From assembly GCA_016840825.1 (NCBI GenBank), contig JAEORN010000255.1:1-13178 (forward strand): DNA of 13,178 bases, in the 5' to 3' direction. Below, in pieces: positions 1 to 7,706 of the stretch (within the stretch, counting starts at the first letter, position 1; each line of letters starts with the position of its first letter). A model generated the notes under the pieces. The model had not been told where the DNA came from and did not search any database. It saw only the letters and a program-made list of their open reading frames with translations. The position numbers and the translations under genes are program-made. The DNA comes from Candidatus Thorarchaeota archaeon. GTDB lineage: Archaea; Asgardarchaeota; Thorarchaeia; Thorarchaeales; Thorarchaeaceae.

Positions 1-492
1 ATCAATAGACAGGTATCTGTACTTTCAGAATTAAAGTCACACGCTCCTCCCAATTCACCTGTGAACCTCCTCAATTCCATTCATGAAGGTGTCATGCAGG
101 CTATCGAGATATTTGGAGCACAAGCTTTCTATGTACATGAACCTGATGTGAGAATTGTACCGTATGTTAAAGCAGATGAATATCTTAAGATCATATTCGT
201 GAATATGATTGCTTTCGCTTTGGAGATGGGATCCTATCCCACAATCGAGTTTGAAATATTGACTCCTCAAATCCAATATGTAGAGATTCTCTGTCGATTA
301 AGAGGTATTATAATCGCTTCCGATATTAAGGATTCATTGATTGGTGAGATGAATCCACAAAAGACAATCTTGGGATTGGATCTATTTACAATACGTCTCT
401 TGATTGAGAAATATGGTGGGATAATCTCATATGAGGAACTAGGACCTTCGGATATTCAACTTAAGTTGCAAATTCCAACGGTTATCGGTTAG
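1..492 (+). CDS. Histidine-kinase-like protein, C-terminal fragment with degenerate ATPase domain (5' end outside window)
   Basis: The frame is open from base 1 without a stop and ends at TAG (490-492), so this is the last 163 residues of a longer protein; the GTG at 61 is unlikely to be the true start. The layout resembles the end of a sensor kinase: an end of the DHp-like helices (residues 1-40 of the fragment), an N-box-like stretch (58-74, KADEYLKIIFVNMIAFAL) and a G2-like stretch (125-140, GLDLFTIRLLIEKYGG), then a closing strand like that of HATPase_c domains. Key residues are missing: the second N-box Asn is Phe, and the G1 box DxGxG reads CRLRG (98-102), losing the catalytic-site Asp and first Gly. 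Inference: it may bind ATP poorly or not at all and act as a sensor or scaffold. The phospho-acceptor His and sensor domains would lie upstream and cannot be seen. It converges on the TPR gene with a 40-base gap. Confidence 0.65.
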   Translation: MNRQVSVLSELKSHAPPNSPVNLLNSIHEGVMQAIEIFGAQAFYVHEPDVRIVPYVKADEYLKIIFVNMIAFALEMGSYPTIEFEILTPQIQYVEILCRLRGIIIASDIKDSLIGEMNPQKTILGLDLFTIRLLIEKYGGIISYEELGPSDIQLKLQIPTVIG

Positions 493-532
493 AAAATCTA
501 CACGATGCAATGAATATCTACCAATGAAGTTT

Positions 533-1264
533 CTATTTGGTCAACAAACTTCTTGCCTTGTCCAAAGCTTCCTTTGCTTCCTCTTGTTTTCCTTGCTCCC
601 GTAAGACAATTGCTAAACCTGTCCAAGCTAGCTCATAGGTCGAATTCAGTTCTATGGCTTTTCTGAATGGTTCCTCAGCTTCATTATGTCTGCTCAGTCG
701 ACCTAAAAGATTCCCAAGATTATACCATGTTTCAGCGGATGAGGGCTGCAATGATGCTGCTTTCCTTAACGCTTGTTCTGCATCTTCATCTTTTCCAAGA
801 GATACTAAAGTAATGCCAAGATCATGCCAAGCTCTTGCATTATCCTCATCGACCCCGATAGCGTTCCTGTAGGCATTTTCCGCAGTTTGAAGTTTTCCCT
901 GTTTTCTGCATGCATCTCCGAGGTCAATCCAGATCTGAGTGTCATTTGGCTTTAGTTCAACTGCTTTTGTTAAGATTAATTCAGCTTCATGATATCTCTC
1001 TAGTTGATTGAGAGTGGAACCTAGATTTCCCCAAGACATTGCTAGCTCAGAATCGAGCTCGATTGCTTTTCTGAATGCCTGTTCAGATTCTCTATACCGT
1101 CCACCAAAACCGAGAACAATTCCAAGTTCATTCCATGAGATTGCATATGAGGGATTCAAATCAATGGCTTCTCGAACTGCTTCCTCTGCATCCTTTAATC
1201 TACCCGATTGAAGGAGTTCGATGGCGAGATTGAGCCATTCCGAAACCTCTGATTGATTTGACAG
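533..1264 (-). CDS. Seven-repeat TPR protein, probable non-AUG (CTG) start
   Basis: The protein is almost entirely tetratricopeptide repeats in exact 34-residue register, with the usual pattern W..LG.....G+..EA...+..A. TPR arrays form a superhelical scaffold for protein-protein contacts; the partner is unknown. No signal peptide or membrane segment is seen, so it is probably cytoplasmic. The obvious start, TTG at 1159, has no Shine-Dalgarno and would cut off the first repeat. The frame stays open upstream to a TGA at 1283-1285 and encodes one more full TPR (from SEWLNLAIELLQSGRLKDAE). The only plausible start that includes it is CTG at 1264-1262, six bases after GGAGGA. About 243 residues and seven repeats result. 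An ATG at 1278-1276 is out of frame, so a frameshift in the first codons is the alternative. It lies 92 bases downstream of the GH3 gene and may be cotranscribed. Confidence 0.8.
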   Translation of the reverse strand: MSNQSEVSEWLNLAIELLQSGRLKDAEEAVREAIDLNPSYAISWNELGIVLGFGGRYRESEQAFRKAIELDSELAMSWGNLGSTLNQLERYHEAELILTKAVELKPNDTQIWIDLGDACRKQGKLQTAENAYRNAIGVDEDNARAWHDLGITLVSLGKDEDAEQALRKAASLQPSSAETWYNLGNLLGRLSRHNEAEEPFRKAIELNSTYELAWTGLAIVLREQGKQEEAKEALDKARSLLTK

Positions 1265-1270
1265 TAATAG

Positions 1271-1276
1271 TCCTCC
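1271..1276 (-). promoter_or_regulatory. Shine-Dalgarno GGAGGA for the TPR gene
   Basis: Read on the minus strand this is GGAGGA followed by six bases (CTATTA) and then CTG at 1264. It is a strong match to the archaeal SD core and is the main reason for placing the start of the TPR gene at a CTG codon. It also overlaps an out-of-frame ATG (1278-1276), which would be too close to use it. Confidence 0.5.
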
Positions 1277-1356
1277 ATCTACTCAAATTTTCCTATCCTG
1301 TCAGTTAGAATTCTATCTTAAGTATATGTGACATGTCCATAGCAGACAGCTATGTA

Positions 1357-3366
1357 CTATTTGAACTCGATTTGAACTCTCGAAGATATATCCAAGGATG
1401 AGCTTCCTATAGCTAGCTCAAATTCGCCAGGCTCTAAATACCAATCATGGCTTGTTATCTCATAGAACATTAGGTCTCTCGCCTTTATAGGAACTGAAAC
1501 AGTTTTCTTTTCTCCCGGTTGTAAAGCCACCTTTTGGAAACCGACCAATTCCTTGGGAGGTCTCTGGACCGAACTCTCTATATCATGAGAGTATACCTGA
1601 ACGACTTCTGCTCCCAATTGATTACCTACGTTTTCAACCTCAACATTGACTGAGAATTGTTCATTTGCACTGGATAATCTATCAACACTTGGTTCTGCTT
1701 GTTCGATTTCGAATGATGTATATCCTAATCCAAATCCGAATGGGAATAATGGTTCTATTTTCTTCTGTTCGAACCATCGATATCCTATGAATATCCCTTC
1801 ATCGTAGAACACTCGTTTCTCTTCGTCACCAGGATAGTTCCTTGCTTCACCAGTGCTATGCGCGGGAGAGTCTGTAAGTTTCTGTGGGAAGGTGATTGGT
1901 AATTTTCCAGAAGGATATTGATCTCCGAACAAAATATTCGCAATAGCTCTACCACTTTCCATCCCCGCATACCAAGCGTCAAGAACCGCAGGAACATTGT
2001 CTATCCATCCTTCCATTGAGATTGGGCTTCCAGCGATGAGTACAACGATGGTGTTTGAATTTACCTTTGCAGTTGCATTGATTAAATTCACTTGCTCCTC
2101 CGACAATGCAAGATCTGAGCGGTCATATGTTTCTGAATCTTTCCCCTTATCATGATTCAAACCAACAAAGACTACTGCTGCATCTGCTTTCGATGCATCT
2201 GTAACAATGGTTGCTTTTCCTTTGAGCTTCTCTCTCATTCCATCCAGAGGAGTTATCTCATAAGGAGGCTTGACCGCTGAAGATCCACCATAGAGAAATC
2301 TGCCAAATTTCTTCTTCAAATTAGGACCTAGTAGGGCAATAGATTTGATGCTATCCAAATTTAGAGGTAAGAGATCTCCCTTATTCTTCAGAAGAACCAT
2401 TCCTTCTTCAGCAATCTTTCGAGAAAGTGATTGATGTTCCTTTGTATTCAGAAACCTTTGCTGAACCTCTGATCGGTCCTGAAAAACTTCGGTAAGAAAC
2501 ATGATACGTAGCAATCGAAAAACCAAGTCATCAAGGGTTTCTTCAGTGAACTTTCCGTCCTCGAACTCTCTTCTCAGTGTCTTCTCTTTGTACCTGATTG
2601 AAATAGGCATCTCCAGTGAAAGTCCACCATTGATGCAACCCGATGCGGTTTCAATTGGTCTAGTAGCAAACCAATCGGAAACGACAAATCCTTTGAATCC
2701 CCATTCCTCCATTAGAATATCCCTGAGGAGATATCTATTCTCACAACCATAGAATCCATTGATCTTGTTGTATGACCCCATGACAGAGTATGGTTCTGCT
2801 TCCAGTACTATTTCTCGGAATGCCCGTAGGTAAATTTCATGTAGAGTTCTCTCATCAACCTCTGAGCTGCTGATTCTTCTATCTATCTCTTGGTTATTTA
2901 CAGCATAGTGTTTGATGCATGCAGCAATACCAAGGCTTTGTACACCTTTTACTAGAGGGATAGCAAGTTCCTTTGTGAGATATGGGTCTTCGCTGAAGTA
3001 CTCAAAGGTCCTTCCATTAAGAGGAGTTCTAGAGATATTTATTCCTGGAGCAAGAAGCATGTGGCGATTTATTGCTCGTACCTCTTCAGCCATAGCGATT
3101 CCCATTTTCTGTGCAAGCTCTCTATTCCATGTAGCAGCTAGAGATATCGTCGCGGGGAATCTCGTACATTTCGTAAATCCGCTCGAGTGATATGCAAGAC
3201 CTAACGGTCCATCTGTCATTCTGAAAGATGGAATTTCCAAGTGTTTCATGGGATTGGTTGAATAGAATCTACGAATACTTGAGCTCGTGAGAATCTTGAA
3301 TTTGTCTTTGAGGTCCATATTCGAGAGGATTACTCTAGCTTTCAATTCAGCTGTTTTTTCGTCCAT
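1357..3366 (-). CDS. Glycoside hydrolase family 3 beta-glycosidase (beta-glucosidase-like)
   Basis: A 669-residue GH3 enzyme that should release terminal beta-linked sugars from oligosaccharides by the retaining mechanism. Order: (beta/alpha)8-like catalytic domain about 15-295, with KH at 152-153 and the nucleophile Asp231 in GFVVSDW; GH3 C-terminal alpha/beta domain about 315-555, with LLKN (325-328), the likely acid/base Glu412 in DSETYDRSDL, and PSGKLPITFP (485-494); then PLFPFGFGLGYTSF (539-552) leading to a fibronectin-III-like domain (570-669). No PA14 insert is present and the length fits the three-domain beta-glucosidases. There is no signal peptide, so it should act in the cytoplasm on imported sugars. 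The ATG at 3366 follows AAGGAG (3376-3381) with nine bases between. All catalytic residues look intact. Exact substrate (glucoside, xyloside, N-acetylglucosaminide) cannot be read safely; the lack of the NagZ-type His-Asp motif favours a glucosidase or xylosidase. Confidence 0.93.
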   Translation of the reverse strand: MDEKTAELKARVILSNMDLKDKFKILTSSSIRRFYSTNPMKHLEIPSFRMTDGPLGLAYHSSGFTKCTRFPATISLAATWNRELAQKMGIAMAEEVRAINRHMLLAPGINISRTPLNGRTFEYFSEDPYLTKELAIPLVKGVQSLGIAACIKHYAVNNQEIDRRISSSEVDERTLHEIYLRAFREIVLEAEPYSVMGSYNKINGFYGCENRYLLRDILMEEWGFKGFVVSDWFATRPIETASGCINGGLSLEMPISIRYKEKTLRREFEDGKFTEETLDDLVFRLLRIMFLTEVFQDRSEVQQRFLNTKEHQSLSRKIAEEGMVLLKNKGDLLPLNLDSIKSIALLGPNLKKKFGRFLYGGSSAVKPPYEITPLDGMREKLKGKATIVTDASKADAAVVFVGLNHDKGKDSETYDRSDLALSEEQVNLINATAKVNSNTIVVLIAGSPISMEGWIDNVPAVLDAWYAGMESGRAIANILFGDQYPSGKLPITFPQKLTDSPAHSTGEARNYPGDEEKRVFYDEGIFIGYRWFEQKKIEPLFPFGFGLGYTSFEIEQAEPSVDRLSSANEQFSVNVEVENVGNQLGAEVVQVYSHDIESSVQRPPKELVGFQKVALQPGEKKTVSVPIKARDLMFYEITSHDWYLEPGEFELAIGSSSLDISSRVQIEFK

Positions 3367-3500
3367 ACTCCATTTCTCCTTAATAAGAATGAAAGGGTAT
3401 CCAAATACATTGGCATCGCAATTAGTTTCTTAATCACCAACCGTGCATACCAAAAAGGTAGATTTGCATTGGTTATTTGTACTTTCTTCTGAGATGCTTC

Positions 3501-3512
3501 TATATACTATCC
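3501..3512 (-). promoter_or_regulatory. Candidate TATA-box promoter for the GH3 gene
   Basis: On the minus strand the bases read ATAGTATATAG, preceded by AAAGG, in the 186-base gap between the beta-helix stop and the GH3 start. It lies about 135 bases before the GH3 ATG, giving a leader of roughly 110 bases if used. The motif CTCACTCA lies just upstream (3525-3532). Suggestive only. Confidence 0.3.
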
Positions 3513-3552
3513 TTTGATTTCTAATGAGTGAGGTTTGAAATGGATTGTTTCA

Positions 3553-6500
3553 CTATTCAGTTGGTACGACATCGCTCACCTCTTCAATCATGCGTTGTCT
3601 CATGAATGCATAGATTACGACCGCACCTACTCCAACTCCTCCCACCAATAACAGAAGAGGAGTTAGGAAATCAAATGGGACCGCTTCGACTGGTGGAGCT
3701 GCAAATGGATTGGTTCCCTCGAGGTATTCCTCATAGTTGGTTTTACCATCTCCATCTGAATCAACATTCGCATCATCAAGCAATGGGTTGAGATGATTCA
3801 TGATTTCCCAAGCGTCTGGCATATTATCTCCGTCTGAATCTATGTTTGCTGGATTCAGTCCATATTGATATTCCTCGTAGTTCGTTAGGTTGTCTTCGTC
3901 AAGATCATCATCCGCATCATCTAGAAGTGGATTTAGTCCATACATTGATTCCCAACCATCCGGCATGAGGTCTGCATCGGAATCGATGTTTATTGGTGAT
4001 GTGCCAAGTAGCATTTCCTCATAGTTCGATAGTTCATCACCATCGTAGTCAAGTGAAGCATCATCAAAGAGTGGATTCAGCTCATTTGCTACCTCGTAGT
4101 CATCTGGCATCTGATCTTCATCAGAATCTGTGTTATTTGCAGATGTCCCAAGCTGATACTCCTCGAGATTTGTTAGCGTATCATTGTCGTAGTCAAGGGA
4201 ACTGTCATCTGATAATGGATCAAGTCCATTTGATATCTCATACCCATCTGGTATAGAATCGGTGTCCGAATCTGCATTATCTGGCAAGAGTCCTAATTCA
4301 TACTCCTCAAGATTAGACAATCCATCAGAATCCGCATCATACCAGCTATCATCAAAGAGAGGGTTCAATCCGTGCTCTACTTCAAATCCATCAGGCATTT
4401 GATCCGAATCAGAGTCAGGATTTCCTGCCAATAGTCCTAGATAATATTCTTCCATATTTGTGAGATTATCAGAGTCCGAATCAAGAGCGCTGTCATCGAC
4501 AAGCGGATTGAGTCCGTTCTCGACCTCATAGAGGTCAGGGAGTGCATCATTGTCTGTATCTATTGAATATGGATTGAGACCGTGTACTATTTCCCAAATA
4601 TCATCCAGCGTATCTCCATCATTGTCAATGCTTGAGATTGGGAAAAGGTCTGCAGCAATAGTTGCTCCATCAATCGCGTAGGCTCCACCATCTGGCACCC
4701 GGTCTGACCAATAGTTGCCGGTTGCGCTGTAGGGGTCATACCATTGATTTGGTGTTGCTCCCTCATCGAATGCTTGAGTTGAGCCATCGTTGTTATCGAA
4801 GAAGAAGCAGTGATGGATGGACGAGTCAAGGCAATCCTCAAGATAGAGTGCATACAAAACATTCTCTATGAAGATGCAGTCCGTGATTGTCGCTCTTTCG
4901 CAATCGAACATGTAGATTCCATCCCATATATTCCGAAAGATTCTGTTCTCACTGAGAACTGCATCATTAGTAGTGCTGATTGAGATTCCATATTCGCCAT
5001 TACCAGCAATATAATTCGACACGAATGCGGGACTAGTTGCAGATGTGCAGTATATGCCTCGTTGCACGTTATTGCTACAGTTGTTGTTCTCAAACAGTAT
5101 GTAATATATACTGCTCATAGTGATGCCGATTTTTCCATTCCATGAGCAGGTGTTATTCTTGATGACGACTCCTAGAGACAATGACACGTATATGCCGTAT
5201 TGACCATTCCAAGATGCGTTGTTGTTATAGACGACTGATTGGTCACAACTTGACAATATCATTCCCCATTGTTCGTTGAAGTTGAATTCACTATCTCTGA
5301 CGGTAGAATAGTCACCAAGCGAAATTCCATAGACATTTCCAGAGCTTTCCGAATCGTTGACCAAACAGTAGCGTGAAAGCACCATTTCCATTCCATAGTC
5401 AAGACAGTCATTGGTAGTCACGCTGCTTAAAGAGGAATTATCACAATACATGAGTAAAATGCCTTTATAGTTAGTTGAGAAATTGCAATCTGTTATCTGA
5501 AGTCCTGTGCAGTATTTTGCCCATATTCCGATGGCTGTGTTGGAGCAATCTATTGAGCTAATGGCAGCATTTTCACAATTATATAGGAATAGCTGACCAT
5601 AAGGTTCTGTGAGATCAAGGCCATCTGAATCGTAGAAGAAGCCAATCGGTTTTCCATTGACTGTGTTGCTTGTGATATTGTTCATATGATCTATGAAATC
5701 TTGGGCATCGATCATTTGAAGATATATCCCATCGCCAATGAACTCGTTAGCGAAAAGTGTGATGTTACTACTAGATGGAATTGAAACTCTCCGTTTATTA
5801 CTGTCGATGATGTGATTCTCCGAGAGATATACATCGTGAGATGATGAGAGTGTAATCGCTTCGCTATTTCCTTCAAAGGTACTATTAGATAAGGTCACAT
5901 TGCTAGCAAGCAAATCACATCCTTGGAGTGCATTGAAAGAGCAATTGAGTCTATCTAGAAGGCAATCATTAGACGTAACTCTGACTCCTATGTACTTATT
6001 TTGAGAACTGGATACATTTCGAATAATAGTCGATGGACTCGAATCTAACCATATTCCATTTTCATCATTTGCGTTTGAAGTTGAATTTGCTATCGTACAC
6101 TCGTCGCAATACTTGAAGTAGAACCCGTTGTACGCTGCTGAGCAATTCAGATTGACAAATACGACACGTGTACAGTCTATCGCAATGACCTGGCCATAGT
6201 TTGTGGATTCTACATAATCCGACTGGCTTAAGATAAAGCCAATTGGAAGACCGTTCACGCTATTTTCAGCAAGTGTATATGTTCCATAGTTGGGGATAGA
6301 ACTCTCAGAGATTAGTAGACCATCTTCAATGAATGTGTTGTTTTCTATAGTGGTGCCTGAGGAGAATATGAATCGCAACCCCCCCGCATTTAGATAGAAC
6401 GTGTTGTTCGCAATGGTCGAACTAAGACTTTGTGAAACCTGAAGTGCCATTCCTGTGTTATCATAGAATCTGTTGTATTTTATCACCGATGTGGAATAAA

Positions 6501-7467
6501 TCACCTCGATTCCAAAGGAACTGCAAAGAGTGACATTGTTTCTCATGATTGTTCCAGGTGAGGTGTCGATTGACATACCACGTGTGTTGTTTATAATTTT
6601 GTTATCAATTAGACTTGGACTACTGCAAGTATCTAAGAAGATACCGTCTTGGTTATTCTCGATGCAAGTCGTGTTACTGATTTCAATGGCATCTGAAAGG
6701 CTAATTTCAATGCCATGCCACCAATTGGCAGAGCATGTCGAGTAGTGTATTTCTAAACCATCTGCCTCTTCTCCACCAATGCCAATTCTGTTATAATCAC
6801 AAATCGTGTCATTCACTATTGCATCAAGGGAAGCAGAGGTAACATCTATTCCATACAAGGTATTATGGTATAGACTACAATTATGTATTAGTACATCTGA
6901 GCTTTGATCAACATAGATTCCGTAATGATTCCAATCAGTTGTACTGTTGCGAATGATGGTCTTAGATGAATCCAAGAGGTATATCCCTACGATGCTTCCA
7001 TCGCAGTAGCTATTGTTCACAAGAACTTCGTTTGTTGCATTAACTGAGATTCCATGTCCGCAGGTCGTAGTATAGACATTATCAATGGTTGCTGTTCCTG
7101 ATGCGACAGTGTCAATATCGATGCCTTTGTTGCTCTCAGTTCTAATCCAGCAATCTTGAATCTTGAAGAACTCTGTCGTTCCAGTGATACGTATACCTGT
7201 CACTCCGGATGTTGTGATGTTCCATCCCCCAAGGATCCAAGGGTCTCCAGAAGATCCACTACCCCCCACTGCAACTGCTGCAAGTTCCCCATCATTCTGG
7301 ATAACCAGAGATGAATGCGGAGTATAGCTTGGCGCAAAGATGTGTACATCATGCTGTGGAGCAATTGTATCGGTCTGTGTAGCTAAGGGTTCTATAGATA
7401 TCCCCGATATACACAGGATTCCTAAAAGCGTGCACATTATTATCGAGAGATCTTTCCTATATCTCAC
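3553..7467 (-). CDS. Secreted, membrane-anchored NosD-type beta-helix protein with Ca-binding repeats
   Basis: A 1304-residue surface protein. Residues 1-31 form a signal peptide (MRYRKDLS then a hydrophobic run). From about 60 it shows the entry of archaeal NosD/PbH1 proteins (GSSGDPWILGGWNI), then dozens of short parallel right-handed beta-helix rungs (N.....GI.....) to about 925, ending in the typical cap GNYWSD. Two copies of a NosD subunit (NSVNGLPIGF and NTVNGKPIGF, each followed by YGQ and a KYC motif about 60 residues on) lie near 6230-6265 and 5640-5670. From 948 comes one half repeat and six 48-residue acidic repeats (DSDxDxMPDG..., GLNPL.DD, LTN.EEY), likely Ca-binding. A transmembrane segment near 1265-1288 and a short tail MRQRMIEE follow. 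Many N-x-S/T sequons fit a glycosylated archaeal surface protein. Likely role (inference): binding of polysaccharide or the cell envelope. The start is GTG, three bases after a GGAAGG-like SD; no catalytic residues could be assigned. Confidence 0.88.
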   Translation of the reverse strand: MRYRKDLSIIMCTLLGILCISGISIEPLATQTDTIAPQHDVHIFAPSYTPHSSLVIQNDGELAAVAVGGSGSSGDPWILGGWNITTSGVTGIRITGTTEFFKIQDCWIRTESNKGIDIDTVASGTATIDNVYTTTCGHGISVNATNEVLVNNSYCDGSIVGIYLLDSSKTIIRNSTTDWNHYGIYVDQSSDVLIHNCSLYHNTLYGIDVTSASLDAIVNDTICDYNRIGIGGEEADGLEIHYSTCSANWWHGIEISLSDAIEISNTTCIENNQDGIFLDTCSSPSLIDNKIINNTRGMSIDTSPGTIMRNNVTLCSSFGIEVIYSTSVIKYNRFYDNTGMALQVSQSLSSTIANNTFYLNAGGLRFIFSSGTTIENNTFIEDGLLISESSIPNYGTYTLAENSVNGLPIGFILSQSDYVESTNYGQVIAIDCTRVVFVNLNCSAAYNGFYFKYCDECTIANSTSNANDENGIWLDSSPSTIIRNVSSSQNKYIGVRVTSNDCLLDRLNCSFNALQGCDLLASNVTLSNSTFEGNSEAITLSSSHDVYLSENHIIDSNKRRVSIPSSSNITLFANEFIGDGIYLQMIDAQDFIDHMNNITSNTVNGKPIGFFYDSDGLDLTEPYGQLFLYNCENAAISSIDCSNTAIGIWAKYCTGLQITDCNFSTNYKGILLMYCDNSSLSSVTTNDCLDYGMEMVLSRYCLVNDSESSGNVYGISLGDYSTVRDSEFNFNEQWGMILSSCDQSVVYNNNASWNGQYGIYVSLSLGVVIKNNTCSWNGKIGITMSSIYYILFENNNCSNNVQRGIYCTSATSPAFVSNYIAGNGEYGISISTTNDAVLSENRIFRNIWDGIYMFDCERATITDCIFIENVLYALYLEDCLDSSIHHCFFFDNNDGSTQAFDEGATPNQWYDPYSATGNYWSDRVPDGGAYAIDGATIAADLFPISSIDNDGDTLDDIWEIVHGLNPYSIDTDNDALPDLYEVENGLNPLVDDSALDSDSDNLTNMEEYYLGLLAGNPDSDSDQMPDGFEVEHGLNPLFDDSWYDADSDGLSNLEEYELGLLPDNADSDTDSIPDGYEISNGLDPLSDDSSLDYDNDTLTNLEEYQLGTSANNTDSDEDQMPDDYEVANELNPLFDDASLDYDGDELSNYEEMLLGTSPINIDSDADLMPDGWESMYGLNPLLDDADDDLDEDNLTNYEEYQYGLNPANIDSDGDNMPDAWEIMNHLNPLLDDANVDSDGDGKTNYEEYLEGTNPFAAPPVEAVPFDFLTPLLLLVGGVGVGAVVIYAFMRQRMIEEVSDVVPTE
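3697..4560 (-). repeat. Six tandem 144-base coding repeats (48-residue Ca-binding modules)
   Basis: Six in-frame units of exactly 48 codons, each starting D-S/T-D-x-D and carrying PDG/PDA/PDD, a GLNPL-like turn, a second D.D.D loop and a N.EEY helix. This is the thrombospondin type 3 / EF-loop-like acidic repeat style. The bases differ between units, so the units are old or under protein-level selection rather than freshly duplicated. A half unit (4561-4626) precedes them. Related units end the beta-propeller gene at the right edge. Confidence 0.85.
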
Positions 7468-7516
7468 TATCCTTCCCCCGAAACGCGAATTGATTTGAAC
7501 ATGTATACCCTTTTTT

Positions 7517-7542
7517 GCATAAAAATATGCTTTATCGATAAA
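7517..7542. promoter_or_regulatory. Two abutting palindromes before the beta-helix gene, candidate operator
   Basis: GCATA-AAAA-TATGC (7517-7530) is directly followed by the perfect 12-base palindrome TTTATCGATAAA (7531-7542). They sit 50-75 bases before the GTG start, where the transcription start or TATA box would be. The TATTTTTAT core of the first could itself serve as a TATA box. A dimeric repressor site is the simplest reading. Confidence 0.4.
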
Positions 7543-7575
7543 ACTATCAAATATACTATCATAAAATTAGCTAAT
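7543..7575. promoter_or_regulatory. Direct repeat ACTATCA plus palindrome ATTAGCTAAT
   Basis: ACTATCA occurs at 7543-7549 and again at 7555-7561, 12 bases apart. On the minus strand the segment includes AGTATATTT, a plausible TATA box for the beta-helix gene. A perfect 10-base palindrome ATTAGCTAAT follows at 7566-7575. Together with the neighbouring palindromes this makes a dense symmetric stretch of about 60 bases. Confidence 0.3.
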
Positions 7576-7706
7576 GACTAATTGTTGCATCTATCTTCTC
7601 TTGCGATTCTCATACTACCGATGTACAGGTTTTCTATAATTTTGTAGTAATAGGTATTCTATGCAAATTCAAGAAGAGTTGATTGATTGAGTAGAACCAT
7701 TGAAGG

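Noticed and set aside
61..492. Complete small gene starting at GTG 61
   Set aside because: The frame is open to base 1 and the residues before the GTG continue the kinase-like helix pattern, so this is a fragment of a longer gene.
3536..3552. Small hairpin TGAAA-N7-TTTCA right after the beta-helix stop, possible terminator
   Set aside because: Only five AT-rich pairs and no following T-run on the minus strand; too weak to call.
3697..4560. Regular 144-base periodicity that could suggest a satellite or CRISPR-like array
   Set aside because: The units are variable at base level, have no constant repeat with unique spacers, and keep a protein reading frame with conserved Asp loops.
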